64,000 bases of DNA from an uncultured Eubacteriales bacterium (GCA_934525675.1 CAKSZH010000005.1:1-64000); one strand, 5' to 3'; positions 33,255-42,794 are shown, counted from the stretch's first letter. The notes: generated by a model from the sequence alone, not told the origin. Numbers and translations are program-made.

Positions 33255-34159
33255 AGCGCTTTTTCATGAGAGCCGGAACCGCTTTTCTGCTTGCGGCAGT
33301 GCTTTTATCCGGGGTATCCTGCGGGGTACACCGGGGAGGAGCGGAAACCGGCACGGGAAACTATGCGGGTGCTTCCGGAACGGAATCAAAGGATTCTTCG
33401 TTCCCCGAAACGACACACCGCGCGTATGCCTATACTTCGTTTGACCGCGCCGAACGAGGGGAGACCGTGTCGGTGACGCTATCCGGGTGCAATCCCGGCG
33501 AGAGGGCAGTCTGCCGTATGAAGACTGCCTCCGGCTGGTCGAATGCCAAGGGTCTGGGGCTCGGTACGGCGGACAAAAACGGAAGAATCACATGGGTATG
33601 GCGCATCAGCGCCGGCGTCAAAACGGGCGACGGGTTCCGGGTCTACCTCATCAGCGAGGACGGCGGTCTGATCGCGGACTTTCCGTTCCGGGTGGTTGAC
33701 GGGCAGGAATCCGGCGCCGGAACGGAGACGGAGCAGCCGTCGGAAACAGGGACCGGGGCAAGAACAGAAACAGGAACAGAAACAGCATCAGGAAGAAAAA
33801 CGGAAACGGAAGCAGGGACGGAGACTGTCCGTGACTCCGTTACCTATCGCCAAGAGGCGCTTCCCGGCGGTATGACGGTGACTGTGTTTGATGAGGCGGA
33901 ACGCGGCGCGACCGTGACGCTTCGCCTGACCGGAGCGATTCCCGGTGCGACATACACCTGCCGGATGCTGTGCAAATCCGGTGCGTCCTCCGCCGCGGGG
34001 CTCGGGCAATCCGCTGCGGATGCAAACGGAATCGTCACATGGACGTGGCGGATCGGCTCGCGTCTGTCCACCTCGTATCAGCCGACAGTGGAGGTAACGG
34101 GAAAGGGAATTGACGGCACGTTCCGCTTCCGTTTTACGGTGCTTCCCAAGCCGGAGTAA
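33251..34159 (+). CDS. Lipoprotein with two beta-sandwich repeats and a Thr/Glu-rich linker
   Basis: The 302-residue protein has a lipoprotein-like signal (LLAAVLLSGVSCG). Two related domains of about 90 residues (about 60-155 and 195-300) share ERG(E/A)TV(S/T), (C/A)xPG, CRM, LG(L/Q)xxADxNGxxTWxWRI. They are joined by a 40-residue linker of Thr, Glu and Gly. The domains look like immunoglobulin-type sandwiches; I do not recognise the family. The gene is coupled to mrnC by an ATGA overlap, an odd partner for a surface protein. A role in binding the envelope or a matrix is only a guess. Confidence 0.7.
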   Translation: MKRFFMRAGTAFLLAAVLLSGVSCGVHRGGAETGTGNYAGASGTESKDSSFPETTHRAYAYTSFDRAERGETVSVTLSGCNPGERAVCRMKTASGWSNAKGLGLGTADKNGRITWVWRISAGVKTGDGFRVYLISEDGGLIADFPFRVVDGQESGAGTETEQPSETGTGARTETGTETASGRKTETEAGTETVRDSVTYRQEALPGGMTVTVFDEAERGATVTLRLTGAIPGATYTCRMLCKSGASSAAGLGQSAADANGIVTWTWRIGSRLSTSYQPTVEVTGKGIDGTFRFRFTVLPKPE

Positions 34160-34245
34160 ATTTCGTATCGGGCGTTCCGGAACGACAATATCGCATCGCG
34201 GACGACATCAAAACCTGAAATTACAGCAGAAATAAGGAGAAAATC

Positions 34246-34749
34246 ATGGCAAATCCGATTGTGAAAATCAAAGTGAAGAATTTCGGCGAGATGACCGCCG
34301 AGCTGTACCCCGACAAGGCGCCGAAAACCGTGGAAAATTTCCTCGGGCTGGTGAAGGACGGCTTTTATGAGGGGCTCGTTTTCCACCGCGTCATCAGCGG
34401 CTTCATGATCCAGGGCGGGGGCATGAACGAGAATCTGGAGTCAAAGCACGCAAAGAGCATCAAGGGCGAATTCCGCGCAAACGGATTTATGGAGAATGAC
34501 CTGCACCACGCGCGCGGCGTGCTTTCCATGGCGCGTACCTCCGATCCGGACTCCGCGTCGTCCCAGTTCTTCATCATGCACGCGGACGCGGGGTATCTCG
34601 ATTCCCAGTACGCGGGTTTCGGCAAGCTGACCGACGGCTATGACGTGCTTGATAAGATCGCGTCCGTCAGAACGGGCAGCCACGGCTGGTATGACGACGT
34701 GCCGAAGGACGCGGTCGTCATTGAAAAGATGGAGATCGTTTCGGAATAA
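34246..34749 (+). CDS. Peptidyl-prolyl cis-trans isomerase, cyclophilin type
   Basis: The 167-residue cytoplasmic cyclophilin has APKTVENFLGLVKDGFYEGLVFHRVI (catalytic Arg in FHRVI), FMIQGGG, SMARTSDPDSASSQFFIMHAD and FGKLTDGYDVLDKI. It catalyses proline isomerisation in protein folding. There is no signal peptide. It stands alone and is followed by a strong terminator. Confidence 0.95.
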   Translation: MANPIVKIKVKNFGEMTAELYPDKAPKTVENFLGLVKDGFYEGLVFHRVISGFMIQGGGMNENLESKHAKSIKGEFRANGFMENDLHHARGVLSMARTSDPDSASSQFFIMHADAGYLDSQYAGFGKLTDGYDVLDKIASVRTGSHGWYDDVPKDAVVIEKMEIVSE

Positions 34750-34797
34750 GGCGCGCACAGACCGTCACCGACGGTGCGTCAGGCTGTTCCGTATCAC

Positions 34798-34832
34798 AAA
34801 ACAGGCGTTGCCGCCGGCAACGCCTGTTTTGT
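34798..34832. terminator. Bidirectional terminator after the cyclophilin gene
   Basis: A stem of about 13 bp (ACAGGCGTTGCCG and its complement, 34801-34827) has TTTT on the plus strand and AAA before it, serving both the cyclophilin gene and the convergent GDSL gene. Confidence 0.88.
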
Positions 34833-34850
34833 TGTGTGATATAAAATACC

Positions 34851-35960
34851 TTACGCCCGGTACACTTCGCCGAGCTTTTCCCAGAGATCCTGCTCGATCA
34901 GCCAGCAGCCGTAGCCGGTGGGATGGGGCTGGTATCTGCCGTGTCCGTGGTGCCCGGGACAGTCGGTCACGGCGGCAAAATCGTAGTACGCACAGCCGTA
35001 TTTGTCGGCGAGCAGGGGAATGTGCGCGTTGACCGTTTCCCATGTGGCGAGCTTTTGCGCGTCGTAGTCAAAGTCAAACGCGGGGACACCGAAGAGAATG
35101 ACCTGTTTTCCCGCTTCGCGGAGCGGTTTGACGATCGCTTCCAGAGAAGCAAGCACCTCGTCCGCACTGTCGCCCGCGAGATGCTTCCCGCAAGCGCCGG
35201 AGTTGATGTCGTTGACGCCGAAGCTGACGTTTACCGCGTCGTATTCCATCGCTTTTTTCATCCACGACTTGTGGTACGCCGCGTCCGAGGCGCGGGCGAA
35301 GCCCAGACCGATATTCCAGACGGCATAGTCCTCCCCGAGGCGGAAGGCAAGTCTGCCCGCCCAGTGGTCGCACGCGTCGATCGGGGTCTCACAGCCCTCT
35401 GTGATGGAGTCGCCGAGAAACGCGATGCGTTTCTTTACCTTGCGGTCACAGCCGAGCAGATCCGGTTTGGGACAGCGGTCGTCGGAAATCCAGCCGTCCG
35501 CGGTCAGCCGCTTGGCGGTCACCATGCTGTCTCCCGTAAACGGAATCCCGTTGCCCTCAATCGTCCATTCCCAGAGCAGGTACCCGCCTTCCTTCACACT
35601 CAGCGCGACCTCGTCGCTCCAGAAGGTTTCGTCTGGCGCGACGGCTTTTTCCTTTTCTCCGTCAAAAAGCACCTCTGCGGATTGTTCCCATTCGGTGTCG
35701 GGCACGGGGCAGGCGCCGACGCGTGCGGAGAGAATCTTCCAGTTTCCGCCGGGGCGGTCGGGATACGCCACCTCGCCGTCATTCATGGTGGAATTGACCG
35801 TGTTGGTGAAATAGAACCGCCAGCGGAAGCTGCCCGGGACCGCCACGCGGAACCACGCACGATAGGTTTCCCGGATCGGTTTTTCCTCTAAGAGAAGATT
35901 GTTGTGAGAGGTGCCGGTCGGTGTGTTGGATACGTATTTTTCAAAAAAATTCCGGTTCAT
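34851..35960 (-). CDS. SGNH/GDSL-type carbohydrate esterase
   Basis: The 369-residue protein has an N-terminal beta-sandwich of about 190 residues and an SGNH hydrolase domain. Block I is IAFLGDSITEG (Ser nucleophile), a glycine block is WNIGLGFARAS, block III is VSFGVNDINSG (Asn), and the Asp-x-x-His end appears as YQPHPTGYG. There is no signal peptide. It probably removes acetyl groups from plant or host glycans taken into the cell. It is translationally coupled (ATGA) to the GH95 gene upstream on the same strand, which supports work on the same oligosaccharide. Confidence 0.85.
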   Translation of the reverse strand: MNRNFFEKYVSNTPTGTSHNNLLLEEKPIRETYRAWFRVAVPGSFRWRFYFTNTVNSTMNDGEVAYPDRPGGNWKILSARVGACPVPDTEWEQSAEVLFDGEKEKAVAPDETFWSDEVALSVKEGGYLLWEWTIEGNGIPFTGDSMVTAKRLTADGWISDDRCPKPDLLGCDRKVKKRIAFLGDSITEGCETPIDACDHWAGRLAFRLGEDYAVWNIGLGFARASDAAYHKSWMKKAMEYDAVNVSFGVNDINSGACGKHLAGDSADEVLASLEAIVKPLREAGKQVILFGVPAFDFDYDAQKLATWETVNAHIPLLADKYGCAYYDFAAVTDCPGHHGHGRYQPHPTGYGCWLIEQDLWEKLGEVYRA

Positions 35961-38119
35961 ACTTCGTGCCCTTCCTTGTCGATAATTCGTTTGGAGAGGA
36001 CTTTTCCGTCCTTCCAGCGGCAGTCTACCGTGTATCCGCCGCGGGCGCGGAAGCCCCGGAATTCACCCTCCGTCCACGACGGCGGCAGAGCGGGGAGCAG
36101 GTCGATCTTTCCCCCGTGGCTCTGAAGCAGGCTCTCCGCGATGGCGGCGCAGATGCCGAAATTCCCGTCAATCTGGAACGGCGGGTGCGCGTCCAGCAGA
36201 TTCGGGTAGATGGAGCGGCGGTACATGGTGTCGATGCAGTCCTCCACACCGCGCCCGTCAAGGAATCTTGCCCTTAAGCAGGCAATCCACGCGTTGGACC
36301 AACCCGTGTGCCCGCCGCCGTTTGCAAGGCGGTATTCCAGCGACTTCTTTGCCGCCTCGAATTCGGGCGAGCCCGGCAGAGCGCTCTCGCCGGGATAGAC
36401 GCAGTAGAGATGGGAAATGTGGCGGTGCCCCGGCTCGCATTCCTCAAATTCTTCATTGTATTCCAGCAACCGCCCGTCGGAGCCGACCGTGAGCGGCTTG
36501 ACCTTTTCTGCCGCGTCGCGGTATTTCTTTGCGTCAAGCCCCAGCGCTTCGCACGCCTCGGCGGTGAAGGTGAAGAGCTCTTTTGCAATGGTCAGGTCGA
36601 TTGCGCTGCCCTTTGCCACCGCGACCGCTTCGCCGTCAAAGAGGAAACTGTTTTCGGGCGATGCGGAGGGCGAGGTGGTCAGGTACCCGTCCTCCCCGAC
36701 CATCCAGTCAAAGAGAAAATCGCACGCGCCGCAGAGAATCGGGAGGTTCTTTTCAAGGAATTTCTTGTCCCCGGTAAACGCGTAATGCTCCCGGATGTGG
36801 CGGCAGAGCCAGAAGCCCGCCATGGGGAAGAAGCCCCAGCAGGGGTTGTCGGTCGCCTCGTTGTGGAACCGCCAGAGGTCGGTGTTGTGCCATGCGTTCC
36901 AGCCGCGGAGTCCGAAGTTGTTACCCTTTTCGGAAAAGTCGCGGAGCAGGTCAAAGAGGGGAAGCTCGCACTCGGGAAGCGCACAGACCCCCGCGTGCCA
37001 GTAGTTCATTTCGGTGTTGATGTTGGTCGTGTAGTTGCACTGCCACGGCGGGCATACCATGTCATTCCAGATTCCCTGGAGGTTTGCCGGCTGTGTCCCC
37101 TCGCGCGAGGAGGAGATGAGCAGATACCTTGCGTAATCAAAGAGCAGCTCCGCAAGCTGCGTGTCGCCCTCCGGATGGGCAAGGCGCTCGTCGGTCGGCT
37201 TTCCGTTGTCCTTGCCGAGCGTCAGGCGGACGCGGCGGAAGAGTGCATGGTAATCGGTCAGATGACGGGCTTTGAGTTGATCAAACCCGAGTGTGACCGC
37301 CTCCGAAAGTACCCGGTCGTTGACCGCGCGGAAATCTTTTCCCTCCGAGGTCGGCATTCTGTCGTAGCCGGCAAAGGAGGAGGCGATGGAGAGGTATACG
37401 GTCAGTTCGGTCACGTTTTCCGCTCTCACCGATGCGCCGAGCGAGCGCACCCACGCGCCCTCGTTGGCTTTCACTGCGGCGCGGATCTCGTAGGAGATAT
37501 GTTCGCCGCCGTCGTACTCCACGGCGGGGTCAAAGAAGAAGGGATGCACCGAGGTCGGACATTCGCCGAAGAGGTGGAGCGTTCCGTCCGCGTCGGCGCT
37601 GACGGTATGTAAGAGATCAGAGGAAAGCGAGAGCCGGAAGCTCTGCTTCTCCGACGTGCGCACGCGGTATACGATGACGTTGCCCGGATGGGAGGCAAAG
37701 ACCTCCTTTTCAAATTTCACGCCGCCGATCTCATAGGCACAGCGGAGGCACGCGTCGTCAAGATCCAGCTCGCGGGTATAATGCTCTGCGGTCTTTGACT
37801 GCTTGCACAATTCGATCTCCAGATTTCCCGCAGGGACATACGCCTCGGAGCAAAGCCCCCACATCATGCCGGAGGTAGCCTTCTGTGCGCCGACGTAGTC
37901 GCGCGCGTCGAGCAGTTCCCGGATGCGTGCGAGGGTCTCCTTATCGTGAACGCGGGTCTCCTGCTCCTTCCGCGGGCGCCCCGACCAGAGTGTGTCCTCG
38001 TTCAGCTGCATCCGGTCGAAAACGGTTCCGGAGAAGCACATGGCGCCGAGCCTGCCGTTGCCGACGGGAAGCGCCTGATTCCAGTTTTCCGCGGGAGCGC
38101 GGTACCAGAGTTTTTTCAT
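35957..38119 (-). CDS. Glycoside hydrolase family 95 (alpha-L-fucosidase or alpha-L-galactosidase type)
   Basis: The 720-residue enzyme has hallmarks WYRAPAENWNQALPVGNGRLGAM, NEDTLWSGRP, YTTNINTEMNYWHAG, GWNAWHNTDLW, LEYNEEFEECEPGHRHISHL, PPFQIDGNFGICAAIAESLLQSH and DLLPALPPSW. GH95 enzymes release alpha-1,2-fucose or alpha-L-galactose by inversion. Lack of a signal peptide suggests intracellular oligosaccharide use. ATG 38119 starts the MKKLWYRAP frame; a longer frame to 38206 lacks a ribosome-binding site. A GDSL esterase gene follows with a 4-base overlap. Confidence 0.93.
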   Translation of the reverse strand: MKKLWYRAPAENWNQALPVGNGRLGAMCFSGTVFDRMQLNEDTLWSGRPRKEQETRVHDKETLARIRELLDARDYVGAQKATSGMMWGLCSEAYVPAGNLEIELCKQSKTAEHYTRELDLDDACLRCAYEIGGVKFEKEVFASHPGNVIVYRVRTSEKQSFRLSLSSDLLHTVSADADGTLHLFGECPTSVHPFFFDPAVEYDGGEHISYEIRAAVKANEGAWVRSLGASVRAENVTELTVYLSIASSFAGYDRMPTSEGKDFRAVNDRVLSEAVTLGFDQLKARHLTDYHALFRRVRLTLGKDNGKPTDERLAHPEGDTQLAELLFDYARYLLISSSREGTQPANLQGIWNDMVCPPWQCNYTTNINTEMNYWHAGVCALPECELPLFDLLRDFSEKGNNFGLRGWNAWHNTDLWRFHNEATDNPCWGFFPMAGFWLCRHIREHYAFTGDKKFLEKNLPILCGACDFLFDWMVGEDGYLTTSPSASPENSFLFDGEAVAVAKGSAIDLTIAKELFTFTAEACEALGLDAKKYRDAAEKVKPLTVGSDGRLLEYNEEFEECEPGHRHISHLYCVYPGESALPGSPEFEAAKKSLEYRLANGGGHTGWSNAWIACLRARFLDGRGVEDCIDTMYRRSIYPNLLDAHPPFQIDGNFGICAAIAESLLQSHGGKIDLLPALPPSWTEGEFRGFRARGGYTVDCRWKDGKVLSKRIIDKEGHEV

Positions 38120-38177
38120 AGATTGTTTTGTCCTTTCGGTACGTTTGCGTGAGAATTCTGCGGATTGATCCACGCCC

Positions 38178-38206
38178 ATTATACCATATCCCGCGCCGCC
38201 GGTCAA
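38178..38206 (-). promoter_or_regulatory. Promoter of the GH95-GDSL operon
   Basis: On the minus strand TTGACC (38206-38201), a 17-nt spacer and TATAAT (38183-38178) lie about 60 bp before the GH95 start. The rest of the 415-bp divergent gap up to 38534 holds no convincing gene. Confidence 0.75.
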
Positions 38207-38398
38207 CGCACCGGGCGTTTTTTGTTTTGCAAATCGTACACCGCCGGATCACGCGGGCAGGAAAGACGGTCCCCGCACGGAAAACCGTTCGCGCGAAAAC
38301 GACCGTCTTCTCCATCGTTTTTCCGTCTTTTTCGTTTCTTTCGGATAGCCGGAGGCGGGATACGGAATTTCCGGTCGCCGGATGTCGTACTGTTTTTA

Positions 38399-38426
38399 TT
38401 GACAAAAAGGAAAATAATGGTAATCT
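38399..38426 (+). promoter_or_regulatory. Probable promoter of the leucine-rich-repeat lipoprotein gene
   Basis: TTGACA (38399-38404), a 16-nt spacer and TAATCT (38421-38426) lie about 110 bp before the start at 38535. Confidence 0.55.
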
Positions 38427-38534
38427 TGAGTTGGGAGCCGGTATTTCTCCGGTTACGCGACAGTGGGACAAGCCGTGATAAAATCTCCGGAACGACGGTA
38501 CCGGCAAAAGAAGCAAAAAACGGAGGAAGAGAAC

Positions 38535-39386
38535 ATGAAAGCCATACATACCTGGATTGCCGCGATGATCATTCTGTGCCTGACGGCATTCGCACTTTTA
38601 ATTCTGACCTCCTCCTGCGCGACCAGAACGCAGGAGCCACTCCCGGACATCGGAGCGGGTACGGCAGGGGAAGGAACGGTTGCGTCGGACGATCCGGAAC
38701 AACCGCCAAAGGAAAGTGTAACGGAGCCGGTCGGGGACGACGGGGAATCCGGGAAAACAAACGAGAGCGGAACGGAGAACATCGGGGAATCCGGAACGGA
38801 AAAGGCGACCGAGCGTGCGACGGAGCGCGTGACCGAGACGGAAACGGAAAAGCCCAGACCGCAGAACAGCCTCAGGTACAAGGAGAACCCGGACGGCAGT
38901 CTTACGGTGGTCGGGATCGGGGAATACAGGGATGCCTGCGTCATGATTCCGGAAACGGCGGACGGGAAGCGTGTCACGGCGATCGCAGCCTCCGCGTTTT
39001 ACGGCTGTACGTCGATCAGCGCGGTACAGATCCCGGCAACGGTACAGAAGATCGGCGACCTTGCGTTTGCCGGGTGCCAGAATCTGACTTACATATCGGT
39101 CAGCGAGGGCAATCAGTTTTACTGCGACGAGAGCGGGGTGCTGTATTCTGCGGACAAGAGCACGCTGATCCTGTACCCGCCTGCGCGGGGCGGGGAATCG
39201 GTCACCATCGGAGCACAACTGAAGCGGGTCAGCGCGATGGCGTTTTACGGCTGCCGCTATCTGCGGGTGGTACACTTTGAGGGAACCGCGGCGGAGTGGG
39301 AGCGGGTCATCATTGCCTCCGGGAATTACAGCCTGATCTCGGCGGCGATTTCGACGAAGCAACTGGAAAAGAAGAACGGGGAGTGA
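38535..39386 (+). CDS. BspA-type leucine-rich-repeat lipoprotein
   Basis: The 283-residue protein has a signal peptide with lipobox LILTSSCA, then a low-complexity Glu/Thr/Gly stalk including ATERATERVTETETEK. An LRR_5 domain (about 115-280) follows with TAIAASAFYGCTSISAVQIP, IGDLAFAGCQNLTYISV and VSAMAFYGCRYLRVVHF. BspA-type repeats occur on surface proteins of gut bacteria and often bind host or microbial ligands. ATG 38535 follows GGAGGAAGAG. The stalk is encoded by an imprecise GAACGGA-type repeat. Confidence 0.82.
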   Translation: MKAIHTWIAAMIILCLTAFALLILTSSCATRTQEPLPDIGAGTAGEGTVASDDPEQPPKESVTEPVGDDGESGKTNESGTENIGESGTEKATERATERVTETETEKPRPQNSLRYKENPDGSLTVVGIGEYRDACVMIPETADGKRVTAIAASAFYGCTSISAVQIPATVQKIGDLAFAGCQNLTYISVSEGNQFYCDESGVLYSADKSTLILYPPARGGESVTIGAQLKRVSAMAFYGCRYLRVVHFEGTAAEWERVIIASGNYSLISAAISTKQLEKKNGE

Positions 39387-39637
39387 GGGAACGCCAAAGC
39401 GGCGGCACACCTGTGGTTTTCGGCATCAATCCGAAAATCGGCGGAGACTTGATTCTCTTCCGATTATGTGATAGAATGGAAACGAACGGAACAAAATGTT
39501 CTGCCGCTGCGAAGCAGAATCATCCGGAAGTCTCCGGTACTGTATCCGCACCGCAACCCGCGTTTCGCCCCTCGCGGCACGACGTGGGAGATGATTCCGG
39601 AAGCACCGTCGGCTTGCCGGAAGAGGAGGATGCCCGC

Positions 39638-40147
39638 ATGAAAAAAACAATTTGTCTTTTCTTGATGCTGGTATGTTGCGCTTGTCTGCTCGTCGCCTGT
39701 GATCCCGGTACACGCTCGATTGACCGGGTAGAACTCGATCGGGTCGTCAGCGTTGAACTGATCCGGTATGACAACCCGGCACAGAAAGAATTCATTTCGT
39801 GGATACCGGACCAATTCCGGGAGCTGGCGCCGTTTGCCCCCTCCAACGCCACGGTGCTGGAGACCCTGCCGGCGGATAAGATTCCGGATTTTCTGGACGC
39901 GTTTTCAAAGACCGATATTCTCAACAAGTATTACGCGTACAATTCCCCGAAGGATATCTGCCTGCGCCTCTCTTACGAAAACGGCGATTTTCTCATCATC
40001 TGGGCAAATTACAAGGACGGCAGGTATGCGGGCTACATCGGAGAGTATTCTGCAGCCGGGGATGTCCTGACATTCTGGGGATCCTTCAGCTCGCTGGAAT
40101 ACTATGAAAATCTGGTAGATCGCTTTTTTGAAACCGACCTGACTTAA
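39638..40147 (+). CDS. Small hypothetical lipoprotein
   Basis: The 169-residue protein has lipobox CLLVACD. The rest is acidic with conserved-looking segments RVELDRVVSVELIRYDNP, LPADKIPDFLDAFSKTDIL and YENGDFLIIWANY. I do not recognise a family. The layout fits small secreted proteins that sense or buffer an ion, but that is a guess. ATG 39638 follows AAGAGGAGG. It follows the LRR lipoprotein by 251 bp, in which I see no gene, and is closed by a strong terminator. Confidence 0.75.
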   Translation: MKKTICLFLMLVCCACLLVACDPGTRSIDRVELDRVVSVELIRYDNPAQKEFISWIPDQFRELAPFAPSNATVLETLPADKIPDFLDAFSKTDILNKYYAYNSPKDICLRLSYENGDFLIIWANYKDGRYAGYIGEYSAAGDVLTFWGSFSSLEYYENLVDRFFETDLT

Positions 40148-40151
40148 ACAC

Positions 40152-40196
40152 AGCCCCCGGCAGGGTTTTCAGTCTGCCGGGGGCTTTTTTGTTTTT
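40152..40196. terminator. Bidirectional terminator between lipoprotein and aminotransferase genes
   Basis: A 12-bp stem (AGCCCCCGGCAG 40152-40163 with its complement at 40174-40185) is followed by TTTTTTGTTTTT; the convergent aminotransferase gene ends at 40203. Confidence 0.9.
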
Positions 40197-40202
40197 GCTT
40201 TT

Positions 40203-41051
40203 TCAGTATACGCCCCCGCCGGTCTTTTCGACGTAATCGGCGAGCAGGTAGTCCTGCAGCATCCGGAGCGTATCCGGCGCCTTTCCGCCGACGGGCTTTC
40301 CGTCCAGCTCCGAGGCGGAGATACAGAGCGAACCGGCGGCGGTGAGGATCACCTCGTCCGCGGCCTCCAGTTCCGCAAGTGTGTAGTTGCGTTCCTCCAC
40401 GGGGATCCCAAAGTGGTGGCAGGCTTCGATGAGATGCTTTCTGGCAACACCCGCAAGAATCAGATTGTCGCGGGGATGCGTGATGAGCTTTCCGCCCTTC
40501 AGCATGGAAATGTTGGAGTGCGCGGTCTCGGTTACGATGTCACCGCGGTGGAAGACGCATTCGTCCACGCCTGCGGCAACCGCCTTCTGCATGGCAAGCA
40601 CGTTCGGAATCAGGTTGAGCGATTTGATGTTGCAGTGGAAGAACCGCGTGTCTTCGGTGGAAATGAGGCGGTTCTTGCGGTACAATTCACGCAGGCGGCA
40701 GGGGCGGAGCATGATCCAGATGTTTGCTCTCTCTCCCGCAAACGCGTGGGTACGGATCGCCGTACCGCGCGACACCTGCCAGTAAACAAACTGTTCGCCG
40801 TCGTCCACCTTGCGGACCAGCTCCCGGATCAGCGCCGCAAGCTCCTCGCGGCTCATGGGAATTCCGATCCCGAGCAGGGCGGCGCTGTCAAAGAAGCGGT
40901 CGATATGTTCTTCCAGTGCGTAAACGATATGATTGCGGCTGTATGCGGCGTCATAGACACCGTCGCCGAAATAGCAGGCGCGGTCCAGCATGGGAACGGT
41001 CATTTCCTCAAGGGGACCGATCTTTCCGTTGTAATACCCCAGATTTTTCAT
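40203..41051 (-). CDS. dat: Class IV aminotransferase, probably D-amino acid aminotransferase
   Basis: The 282-residue PLP enzyme of fold type IV has MLDRACYFGDGVYDAA, the PLP lysine motif HCNIKSLNLIPNVLA and the late cofactor-binding motif ETAHSNISMLKGGKLITHP. The length and the CNIKSLNLIPN box fit D-alanine aminotransferases, which supply D-glutamate or D-alanine for peptidoglycan. A branched-chain aminotransferase or aminodeoxychorismate lyase is less likely but possible. Confidence 0.82.
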   Translation of the reverse strand: MKNLGYYNGKIGPLEEMTVPMLDRACYFGDGVYDAAYSRNHIVYALEEHIDRFFDSAALLGIGIPMSREELAALIRELVRKVDDGEQFVYWQVSRGTAIRTHAFAGERANIWIMLRPCRLRELYRKNRLISTEDTRFFHCNIKSLNLIPNVLAMQKAVAAGVDECVFHRGDIVTETAHSNISMLKGGKLITHPRDNLILAGVARKHLIEACHHFGIPVEERNYTLAELEAADEVILTAAGSLCISASELDGKPVGGKAPDTLRMLQDYLLADYVEKTGGGVY

Positions 41052-41167
41052 CGGATATGTCCTTTCTTAAAATTCGGTCATTGCGCTACCGGTTGTCCGG
41101 GAAAGCGCGGCGGACACGACGGAGCCCTCAACCCTCAGCATACGCAGAGAACGGGGGGATGGTGTCC

Positions 41168-42676
41168 TCAGTAAATGCGTTTCATGGAATAAACCTTGGC
41201 TGAGGTGACCGTGACGTCCCCGCCGGTGGGGGAGAAGACCAGGCGGTCGCTTTCCTCAAGGGTCGGGTAGGCGGTGCTGAACATGACCTCGCCGCCGAGA
41301 AAGACCTCCACGGTGCAGTGGTCAATGAGAATGCGCACGGACAATTTGCCGTCCTGAGAACCCCAGCACTGGATGGATTCGGGGGCTTTGCCCATATGAA
41401 GCGGATCCAGAGAGGAGCGGGAGGAATCGATGGTCAGATACGCGCGGTCGCGCCACGAACCGTGACGCTCGGTAAAGCGGATGGCGGTGGTTTCTTTTCC
41501 GGAGTGGAACACGTCCAGTCCGAAGCCCGCGGCGCCGCCGAGGTCGATCTCCAATTGAATGTCCAGTGCCCGTCCGCGTGCGGGAAGCTCAAATTCGCCG
41601 CCGCGCTCCACCTTGAAATTCCCGTCGTACAGAAGCGCCTCGTGCAACTCGTCATACGCGGGAAGCGGCTCGACGACCGGCTGGTTGAACATGCCGATGG
41701 TCACGTGATATACCATGGTGAACATTCCGTCGCGCGGGTATGCGGGATCGGCGTGACGTCCCTCGGAGCAGTTGAGAATGAGATATGCGCCGCCGTTCCC
41801 GTCGCTTATGGCGCTCGGCGCATGAAAGGTTCCGCAGCCGGGCGCTTCCATGGAGAGCTGGAGATGGTGATGGGGGCGGAACTTGTGGGTTGCCTTGTCG
41901 TAAATACCGGAGAGAATGTGGGGACCCGATTCATGGCTGAAGTGGAAGAAGAGGTACTGCCCGTCGCGGCAGGGGATGAAATAGGGGCAGGCGCCGTCCT
42001 CCCCGATAATCAGGTAGGGATTGTCGTCCATGAATTTCCCCGTCCAGACCCAATGTTCCAGGTCCTGCGAGAAGAACTGCTGTTCTGCCATGCGGGGACC
42101 GGACGGCGTGTTTTCGGTGACGCCGGAGAGCGCGAAATAGCCCTCCTCCTCGTGCCGCAGATACGGGTCGAAGATGCGGTATGGCGCGCCGTCCACCGGC
42201 TTCAGTACCGCGTCGCCCGTCAGCTTCTCCCAGTTGAGCAGAAGCGGATCATGGGACACGGCGACGAAATTGCCGCGCCCGGGACCGTGGTACATGGCGA
42301 TGGCGCGGTCCTTTTCCACGAGCACGTTGCCGCTGTACACCGCGTCCTCGGGATCGGGATAGATCGCGGTCGGGAGGTCCTCCCAATGGATCAGGTCGGT
42401 CGAAACGGCGTGTCCCCAGTGCTGGCGCGGATCCTCCGGGGGATACTCCTGATAGAACAGGTGATATTTCCCCTTCCAGCGGCAGAACCCGTTCGGGTCG
42501 TTGATTTTGCCGTCCGGCGCGCAGAAATGATAGGCGGGGGTGAAGGGGTGGTTGCGGATTTTATCGCGGTACGCCCGGAAACGGGCGAGCTGTTCGCTTT
42601 GGCGGAGCGCCTTGGTCTGTCCGGCTTTGTCCTCGGGCCAGACGACGAAGGGCAGTCTGGATTTATTCTTTCCCAT
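41168..42676 (-). CDS. Glycoside hydrolase family 32 (fructan/sucrose hydrolase-like)
   Basis: The 502-residue protein has a five-bladed propeller start (CAPDGKINDPNGFCRWKGKYHLFYQ, nucleophile Asp in NDPNG), a middle motif YRIFDPYLRH in place of the classic RDP, and IIGEDGACPYFIP where ECP is usual. A C-terminal beta-sandwich ends in RILIDHCTVEVFLGGEVMFST. GH32 enzymes cleave beta-fructosides. The altered acid/base motif is shared, as I recall, by a subgroup of bacterial GH32 proteins, so function may differ. There is no signal peptide. It may act on sucrose, inulin oligosaccharides or a related fructoside. Confidence 0.85.
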   Translation of the reverse strand: MGKNKSRLPFVVWPEDKAGQTKALRQSEQLARFRAYRDKIRNHPFTPAYHFCAPDGKINDPNGFCRWKGKYHLFYQEYPPEDPRQHWGHAVSTDLIHWEDLPTAIYPDPEDAVYSGNVLVEKDRAIAMYHGPGRGNFVAVSHDPLLLNWEKLTGDAVLKPVDGAPYRIFDPYLRHEEEGYFALSGVTENTPSGPRMAEQQFFSQDLEHWVWTGKFMDDNPYLIIGEDGACPYFIPCRDGQYLFFHFSHESGPHILSGIYDKATHKFRPHHHLQLSMEAPGCGTFHAPSAISDGNGGAYLILNCSEGRHADPAYPRDGMFTMVYHVTIGMFNQPVVEPLPAYDELHEALLYDGNFKVERGGEFELPARGRALDIQLEIDLGGAAGFGLDVFHSGKETTAIRFTERHGSWRDRAYLTIDSSRSSLDPLHMGKAPESIQCWGSQDGKLSVRILIDHCTVEVFLGGEVMFSTAYPTLEESDRLVFSPTGGDVTVTSAKVYSMKRIY

Positions 42677-42794
42677 GTCGGCGGTTTACTCCCTTATGTA
42701 TTTGGCTACCTGCCGTCGGTCGTTCCCGGTGCCGGGACGGCACTGCATCTCTTCCGGGCCGGACGGGCAGGCGGGTCTTTGATCTTACAGAATC

